From NCBI GenBank assembly GCA_963921195.1, contig OY992536.1, positions 329,609,038-329,673,037 of the forward strand: 64,000 nt of DNA. The letters are read 5' to 3'. The position numbers and the translations under genes were made by a program. Below, piece by piece: positions 57,845-64,000 of the stretch; position 1 is the stretch's first letter; the number at the start of each line of letters is the position of its first letter. The stretch comes from Pegoplata infirma (Eukaryota > Arthropoda > Insecta > Diptera > Anthomyiidae). The notes under the pieces are model-generated. The model saw only the letters and a program-made list of their open reading frames with translations, was not told the DNA's origin and made no database searches.

Positions 57845-59654
57845 CCCTCTAACCCGCAAACTTTTAAAAGCTAAGAAAAAGTTGTCGAACAATTTTTTTC
57901 TGGGTAATTATGACCCAATAAACTCAAAAAAGTCATTAGAAATTCATTTGCAAATTAAATTTTGGAGCCTGGAGCAACATTGTGAAGAGTGCCTCAGGGC
58001 ACTGTTGCCTGTTTAGATGTAAAAAAGCAATGAAATATATTTTTTTAATTATGATACGATTTCATCGAAAAACGAATGAAAAACGTACGAAAAATAAGGA
58101 AATATGGCACCACACTGTGTTTGCGAAGTTTTGCAAAGCTTGCACCATCTTTCCCAACCCTTTTTAAATAACCAAAATGAAAAGTGGTAGATATTGTCGT
58201 AATTGGATGTTTTGCTCTTTCGCCAAATTTTAAACTTTCTGGCTGTGGATCTAGTTGTAGAGTTTCGGAGCGTAGTGTTCTTGGGCCACTGCCTGGACCA
58301 TCAGCCGCACGTCTTTTTTTCTGTATGACAGAAAACATTTGCTGAAATCTTTACATTTTTCAGTGTGAATGCGTCGATACAAAATGTAATTTCGGATTGC
58401 TAGTCTTTGGTCGAAGATGGTAACGGCCCATAAGTCCATCCATCAAGGTATGATCTACCACCCCCCCCCCCCCCCCTCATATGGCTGTTATATTCGTTGT
58501 ACACTTCAAAGCGAAAAGCAAAGCCGAAAGAATCACACATGCCGATTTGTTTGATTCCCCATTTGTGTGGCTTGTTTGGCATGTGCTGCCGAAGATGGTG
58601 TCGCATTTTGGTGCTGCCTATTTGCTCCTCGACACATAGTCGAGCATGTTTTGCCACTGAATAAAATCCTTTGTTGAGTTAGCCAAAGTTATATTTTGAA
58701 ACAATAAATCGTAATCAGGTTACCCTTTCTTGGTTCGTCGCTTTCATCTCGGAAAGACAAATTCTTTTTTATTGCCTCAAATCATTTGCAACTAATTCTA
58801 CTTTGAATTGTGGCGAACGCAATATTACCCCAGTAAGTCTCCAAACTTTGATACCGGAAAGATGACGAATACAACAAAATTCCAATGTTATGAGTTTAAT
58901 TGATTTAACATTTTCGACAAAATGTTCATGTCTCATTATTGGATTTAATGATGATGATCCCCAAAGTACGTCAAATACACTTATATTCATAGACACGTTT
59001 AGTGCCTCGGTGAAATACAAAGTATATTTTGTATTTCACTAATATATTTTGAAATTCAGCGTTCGTCTTCATCAAAAATGGCATTCTGCGCGAAGTTTGG
59101 GTAATTTTCTTCATCCATGAACTCTGCCAACTGATCATTGGTCAGGAAGGATGATTTAATTCGCCCTGATTATTTTTTTGGATAAAAAAATTAAAAATAA
59201 TATATCAAAAATGTAAAAACAATGAAATGGAATACGCCACTAAATTTAGCCGTAACCCGCAACAGTGCCCTGAGGCACCTCTCAGTTTTTGCGTTCGAGA
59301 CACACTTTATTTTATTTTTGTAACATTAACAAATACATAAAATGAAAGAAGAATATCATACCTTTTAAAAAAAAATTGTGTCGAACAGATCGGGCGATTA
59401 AAAGTTGGTATAACTTTGATTTGAAAAAATAAAAATCACACACAAATTTTCGCATGCAAAAATTTGGACTTCACTCATAAAAAAGCTGATAGAACAAAAA
59501 CCAAAAGTCAGAATGCATTACAACCTTCGAGAAAAATGTCAACAGATTTGTTACGAAAATCACTGTTAAAAATTTAGAAAAAAATAATTATTACTTTTTT
59601 AATAAATTGGTGTTTTGTAATGCGTGCCTTAAGGCACTCTTGCGGGTTAGAGGG
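57845..59654 (-). mobile_element. piggyBac-family element, decayed
   Basis: 15-bp perfect ends CCCTCTAACCCGCAA and complement flanked by TTAA (57841-57844, 59655-59658), diagnostic of piggyBac. Subterminal GTGCCTCAGGGCACTGTTGC and its complement near 59261 form additional inverted repeats. It encodes a broken transposase on the minus strand. At 1.8 kb it is shorter than a full-length piggyBac (2.4 kb), consistent with internal deletion. Confidence 0.9.
58045..59160 (-). pseudogene. piggyBac transposase relic
   Basis: Fragments in different minus-strand frames. An acidic N-terminal piece (FMDEENYPNFAQNAIFDEDE, about 59050-59130) is followed by a poorly conserved stretch at 58769-59020. The frame at 58400-58657 contains CVEEQI and MPNKPHKWGIK (residues 26-36 of that frame), the hallmark of the DDE_Tnp_1_7 family. 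In the SIDEQ-type motif the catalytic Asp is replaced by Glu. A run of 16 G on this strand (58461-58476) then disrupts the frame, and a C-terminal-like YILYRRIHTEKC lies in another frame at about 58350. The segment between, including the other catalytic Asp residues, is missing. It cannot make an active protein. Confidence 0.8.
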
Positions 59655-61059
59655 TTAAAAACCATACAATGGTCTGGGGCATGTATGCGTAAAATGTTTT
59701 TTTTTTATCAGATTTTAATTTTATTTGTCTTTTTGGAAAGGTAATTTAATACCATTTTCATATTATTTCACAAAAAATTTAACAAAAAATATCAAATACC
59801 AATATTTTTCCAAAAACTAGAAAAAAAGCGTTTTTCGTTCATATAAGAATGTTCCAAAACTTCAATCCATTTTCGGCACGAGTTATTTTTATCCGACTGT
59901 CCCCAAATTTTGGCTCACTCATTTTTAGATACTAAAGAACAATATAGGACCCTACCAGATATAAAAAGATGATTTTCGTTTTTAAGGACACCTCTAATGA
60001 ACACATTTGACTATTTCTGAAATACAATTGGAAAATCTGCAATACAATTGGCTATTTTTAAAATACAATTGGAAAATCTTAAATACAATTGACTATTTAT
60101 GAAACTCAGTTAACTATTTCTGAAATAAAATTGAAAATGATGTAAACCATCCTCTGAACTTTATTTTGTAGTATTGTTAAAAAAAAATCAAAATTTTTAT
60201 GTCAAAAGATTTTCAAAGTTCTGACCACTTTTATTTTAGAAAATACAAATTGTATTTCAGAAATTTCCATTTATATTTCAGAATTTTTTTTTTATATCAA
60301 AAATTTCTGTATTTAAGAAATTTCCATTTTTATTTCAAAATTTTATGAATGATGGAAATATAAATGAATTTTCTGGAAAGAATTTAGAAAATTTTGAAAT
60401 AAAAATGGACACTGAAATACAATTGGAAATTTCTAAAATATACATGGATTTATTTTTAAATTAAAATAAAATTTTCCTAATTGCAATTATAAAATGTTTA
60501 AATCTAAATGGAAATTTAGAAAATTTTGAAAATAAAAATTTAAATTTCTTGAATACAATTACACTTAAAATATTTTGTAAGTAAATTCAACTGAAAAAAC
60601 GTTTAAAACAATCGTTTTTCCTTTTAAAAAACGGACTACTTATATTTCATTTGAAACAACATAATTTTTCAGTTATTTTTAAACGTTATTAAATGACTAG
60701 ACATTCCGTAAAAACAGATGATATTTCAGTTATTTTAACTGTTTACAATTTTTTATTTTGTGGAGTAAAAATATTTTTTTTTGAATAACAAACTACAAAA
60801 GCCGTACTTCCGTAAAATTATACGGTATAATCAGTCACAAATAATTTAACTGATAAAAATATTTTTCCGTAACTTTTGTAGTTTATTGTTTTAATAACTG
60901 TATAAATCGTTCAATGTTTTATTTTCATTGAAAAACAAGCGATAAAACGTTTAAAACAACTTTAACTAAAAACTTTTTGAATAACTGAAAATAGTTACTG
61001 TGAAACTTTTCTAGGTGTAGAAATTTCTTGAACATATATAAATAAAAATTTCTATAAGC

Positions 61060-61229
61060 GTCCAACCTGAATCAAATTACGTCGCGTAAGGCGTAACGCC
61101 CAATAATTTTTCGTTTCTAATATTCAAATGTGAGTTACCTAAATCAAACGGACGTAAAAATTTCAAATTTGATGTGTTTGTTTTTGTTTTTTTTTACGTC
61201 TTGCGCTACGCATTTGATTCTGGTTCGAC
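61060..61229. mobile_element. 170-bp MITE (GTCGAA/TTCGAC type), copy 2
   Basis: GTCCAACCTGAATCAAATTA and its complement near 61215-61229, with GTAAGGCGTAACG and TTGCGCTACGC in the arms. Collinear with 34940-35099. Confidence 0.75.
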
Positions 61230-61692
61230 CCTAATATAAATGAAAATTTCTTTTATATAAATAGAAATTTTTGAAATATAATTGGAAATTTATTTATTTT
61301 TTGAAATAACAAATAAGCATTTGCTGTTTTTTGGGTTGCCCTATTCATCATCATTCAAAATGTGTTAAAGATGTTATGATTGAAGCACTCTTTGCAGCGC
61401 TGATTAATACGCAATAATGATGCAGTCAAATCATGTGTCTTTGTCCAAAACTCATGCTTTTTATTCAAAAAGTGTTAAAAATATTAAAAAGGAAAGCAAG
61501 TATGAAATTTTATCAAAAATTAATTATATATTATAAGTTTTATATAAAAAATCTTAACAAAATGTTAAACATTTTACCCCTTACTTTTACTACATTCTCA
61601 AGAGCGCTCTTTGGATGCGCTTCGGTATGCTATAAAAAGATGCTGTGTCGCCAAAATCTCGATTTATTTTTGCTGGGTAAGTATTAACAACA

Positions 61693-61990
61693 TTATTTTC
61701 CCGATTTTACAGTGTTTGATTCTTGGGCTTTCAGAGCTGCAAAACTTTCCACGACAATGTTAATGACGCAAGGACGAAGGTCCTTTGTCATAATCATCTG
61801 CGCGGCTTTATCAATTGCAAGTACCTTAGCCTGAAAAACACTACACTTATCAAGAAGTCTCAATGAGGCCCCGATTTCCCTACCCATCTGCATCTTTTGC
61901 TGTGGACTTTTGGACTTCGGAGTTTCTGTCAAAGTTTGTCTGTGGCGGTTCTCTGTTCCACTTCTGTCCCGTAAACCGTATCAGACCAAT
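61693..61990 (-). pseudogene. LINE RNase H relic
   Basis: A 79-codon frame ends at 61693. CSVFQAKVLAIDKAAQ followed by IVVESFAALKA aligns with the RNase H of LINEs (CSIFQAEVYAIAKAAE and FFIDSQAALMAL in the LINE at 41474-43060). The catalytic Glu is Lys in QAKVLAI and the Asp is Glu in VESFAAL, so it is non-functional. Upstream and downstream parts were not found. It is from a different LINE than the one at 41349. Confidence 0.7.
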
Positions 61991-62732
61991 ATATCAATTG
62001 ACAATTTTTTAGTTCAAGACATCTGATAGTCAAATATTATGGCGGAGTTGAAATATAAATTTCCCTCATTTTTTTTTAGAAATAAAAATCACATGAAACA
62101 GTTTCTGCTGACGTTTTTGTTCAGCCAGATTCACAACCTTATGCCATAATTTTGTAAAACGCAACGCCCTACTCTTTTGACCTCCAATTCTTTTGATCAC
62201 CAATTTTTTGTAAACAAAGAAAATTTTTATTTATTTTAATATTTCCTTACTAAAATTAATAAAAAATAACATCTTTTCTTTGTTTATAAAAAATTGACGG
62301 TCAAAAGATATGGATTTTTTTCTTCTGATCTTAAAAAATTTTATTGTTTGTTTGGGTTATCGGAAAAATTATTTGATCACTGAATAAAAATATCCTCTTG
62401 TTAAATTCCTAATGTTTGAACTTGGAAGAAATTGACTTGGAAATATTTTTAAAATTTTTTCTGAAAAATGTCCATAAATAATTTCATTTTCCAGATCGAC
62501 TTTCGTAGCACATTTATTAATTACTCAATCTGTACGCCATTAAGCTTAAATTAAAGCTTTTTAAATTACCTGCATACAATTTTTTAAAAAAATACTGGTT
62601 TGATAATAATAACGTTTAGTATTGCTAACTTTGTCTCAAACAAATTACATCTACTATAAAAAAGTTTCCAATGTGTTGTCGCTCACTGTATTTAAAAATG
62701 TGTGCATATGTGTTTTCATACATCAGCATATA
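61991..62732. other. AT-rich region without identified features
   Basis: A mirrored pair around TTTTTGTAAACAAAGAAA (62205) and its complement near 62280 suggests a small foldback. No gene was seen. Confidence 0.35.
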
Positions 62733-63402
62733 TGAGGTATTCCACACCAAATTTCCAGCAAAAAAAACATGTATAACTTAATTTCGAAATAGGTTGTATG
62801 GATAGCCCTATATGGCACTAAGAAAATGGCGTTTTTAATTTTTCAATTTTTCAAAAACTGGGCTTAGAAGGCGTGGAAAAATGGTAAAATTTGTGTCGAG
62901 TTGCCTTGTTTAATTATTTTGCAAATTAAAACGGAATGCACCACAATCTCAAAAATGTACATTATTGTACAGTTTTGTATGTGCTATAGACTATTTTTTT
63001 TATTTTTGGAAAAATTTCAGAACCCATTCTGAAATTTTCCATTTTTAAAAAAGTGAATTTATTTAAAATCCGGGCACTGTTTTTTTTTTAATTTTTAAAG
63101 TTTATATGTTTGTCTATCCACACCAAAAAAAATCAGACATGTGTTATTCGTTTTTTTTTTTTAGAAAATCGCTTTTGAATATTAAATTTCATAACAATTT
63201 TGTAATTTGCTTGTTTCTTCTTGTTTTAACATAGCGAATGAGCATTAAATATTTGCATAAATATTACTCATATAATGCTCATTCGCTATGTTAAAACAAG
63301 AAGAAACAAGCAAATTACAAAATACAAGCAAATTACTAAATTGTTATGAAATTTAAAATTCAAATGCGATTTTCTCGAAAAAAAAACGAAAAAAACACAT
63401 GA
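62733..63402. mobile_element. Third copy of the 7305 palindrome, truncated
   Basis: It begins TGAGGTATTCCACACCAAAT and follows the family through GGATAGCCCTATATGG and GGGCTTAGAAGGCGTGG to a turning point near 63260. The right arm continues to about 63402, where the X-family end begins, so the right half of the palindrome is cut off by that insertion. Confidence 0.8.
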
Positions 63403-64000
63403 CCCGAGTAAAAATAAACATATATTACAATATATAACTTGATACAAACATAATAAATTATATATGATTATACATCCCTGGGATATTTTCTAAATTTTTT
63501 TAATGCAGTCATATGTAGTAATATATAATTTAATTATGATTCGGATTAAAAGGTGTACGGTTGATATAATTATATAAAATTATATGAGAGTCAATACAAA
63601 ATTTATTTTTCTGTATAATTTAACTTAAAATTATTTATAGCTTATGCTGCTCCATATAAACCTATATATGTTTACAATTAACCAAAAATTTTCAAAGTTT
63701 TTTAGGCAAAGTATAAGAAACTTTTTAAAATGTTGCTAAACATTTCTTTGTCAGGGTTATGTATATTACCTATCTGGTTCGAAGCGTACCCAAACATTTT
63801 TTTGTTTTTGAAAATTATATGTTTGGTGAATGTATCGTTGACCTGTGGTGTATCTCAACCCAAACCAAAAAACACCAGGATTTTATATGTTTTTGCGCAA
63901 TTAGATCTAATTAGATCCACCAATATAAGGCAATGTCTGGTCAAAACTCGGATGAAATCAAATCATATTTTATACAAGTTGATCTTTTTTAATGCAAAAA
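63403..64000. mobile_element. Left end of a second X-family element, running off the window
   Basis: CCCGAGTAAAAATAAACATA resembles the left end of element X (CCCGGCTAAAAATAAATGTG) and is followed by a subterminal region rich in ATATAT words. It breaks the right arm of the palindrome at 62733. The other end is outside the window. Confidence 0.55.

Larger units (their letters stand above)
56864..59993. mobile_element. Foldback (AGGTGTCC ends) in element II
   Basis: Ends AGGTGTCC and GGACACCT with a 4-bp duplication CTAA (56860-56863, 59994-59997). Arms of about 300 bp mirror each other (CAATCGGATAAAAATAACTC against its complement, AGCTAAAA and ACCATGC/GCATGG words), and the inner part is filled by the piggyBac relic. 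Without that the element is about 1.3 kb. Confidence 0.8.
56617..61677 (-). mobile_element. Element II: 5.1-kb relative of element I with nested insertions
   Basis: Ends CCCAGCAGAAATTTTGCTG and AAATCGAGA...TTTTTGCTGGG flanked by TA (56615-56616, 61678-61679). The left 240 bp match the right end of element I and the right 80 bp match its left end, so it is inverted relative to it. It holds a foldback (56864-59993), which holds a piggyBac relic, and a small MITE at 61060-61229. The 60000-60600 stretch is an AATACAATTGGAAAT-type repeat array. Confidence 0.8.

Noticed and set aside
60590..61020. Further palindrome in element II
   Set aside because: AAACGTTTAAAAC words recur at both ends but mainly in the same orientation around a self-complementary core. 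No convincing arms.

Overview
This window looks like non-coding, repeat-packed nuclear DNA of an insect, most likely a higher fly (Diptera). It is strongly AT-rich. The recognisable sequence is animal transposons: a non-LTR retrotransposon with RT, RNase H and a CCHC knuckle, two Helitrons with internal satellites, a piggyBac relic, a hAT relic, Transib-like MITEs, and many palindromic (foldback) MITEs. No intact cellular gene, rRNA, functional tRNA or CRISPR was found. Apart from the retrotransposon and piggyBac fragments, nearly all open frames are AT-rich chance frames or lie in repeats. The species is an inference; no host gene fixes it.

Layout. 1-9.5 kb: small MITEs, including CCCAGC-type elements at 4109-4715 and 4903-5226, then a composite foldback at 7115-9532 with another palindrome (7305-8386) inserted in one arm. 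10.5-16.0 kb: a MITE (10545-16015) split by a 3.86-kb element, X (10727-14583), and by a Transib-like MITE (14713-15535). X carries about 183-bp coding-like repeats and two intron-like segments, and itself holds two MITEs. 17-25.3 kb: Helitron-type satellite interrupted by a MITE with a tRNA-like Pol III promoter (19226-20032) and by a foldback built of palindrome-bearing modules (20275-22047), then a 2.36-kb foldback (22889-25247) with a tRNA-like sequence in each arm. 30.6-36.7 kb: nested palindromes, a TTAA-flanked piggyBac-type MITE and a second Transib-like MITE. 38.5-46.3 kb: the clearest nest, an old repeat holding a hAT relic (TSD CCATCAGA), holding a 5'-truncated LINE (TSD CTGACTTGATGT), holding a Helitron (43060-45326). 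48.8-61.7 kb: two related TA-flanked elements in opposite orientation (49323-51644 and 56617-61677), each with a nested foldback; the second also holds a piggyBac relic (57845-59654). A second Helitron (51866-54146) lies between them. 61.7-64 kb: an RNase H relic, a third copy of the 7305 palindrome, and the start of another X-family element running off the end.

How the parts relate. There is no operon or pathway; the logic is stratigraphic. Target-site duplications and interrupted sister copies give the order of insertion at several loci. The two observations most worth testing are Pol III-type A and B boxes inside unrelated foldback or MITE families, and the coding-like, intron-bearing repeats inside element X. 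Boundaries were read by eye; those with a clear TSD should be good to a base or two, others are approximate.
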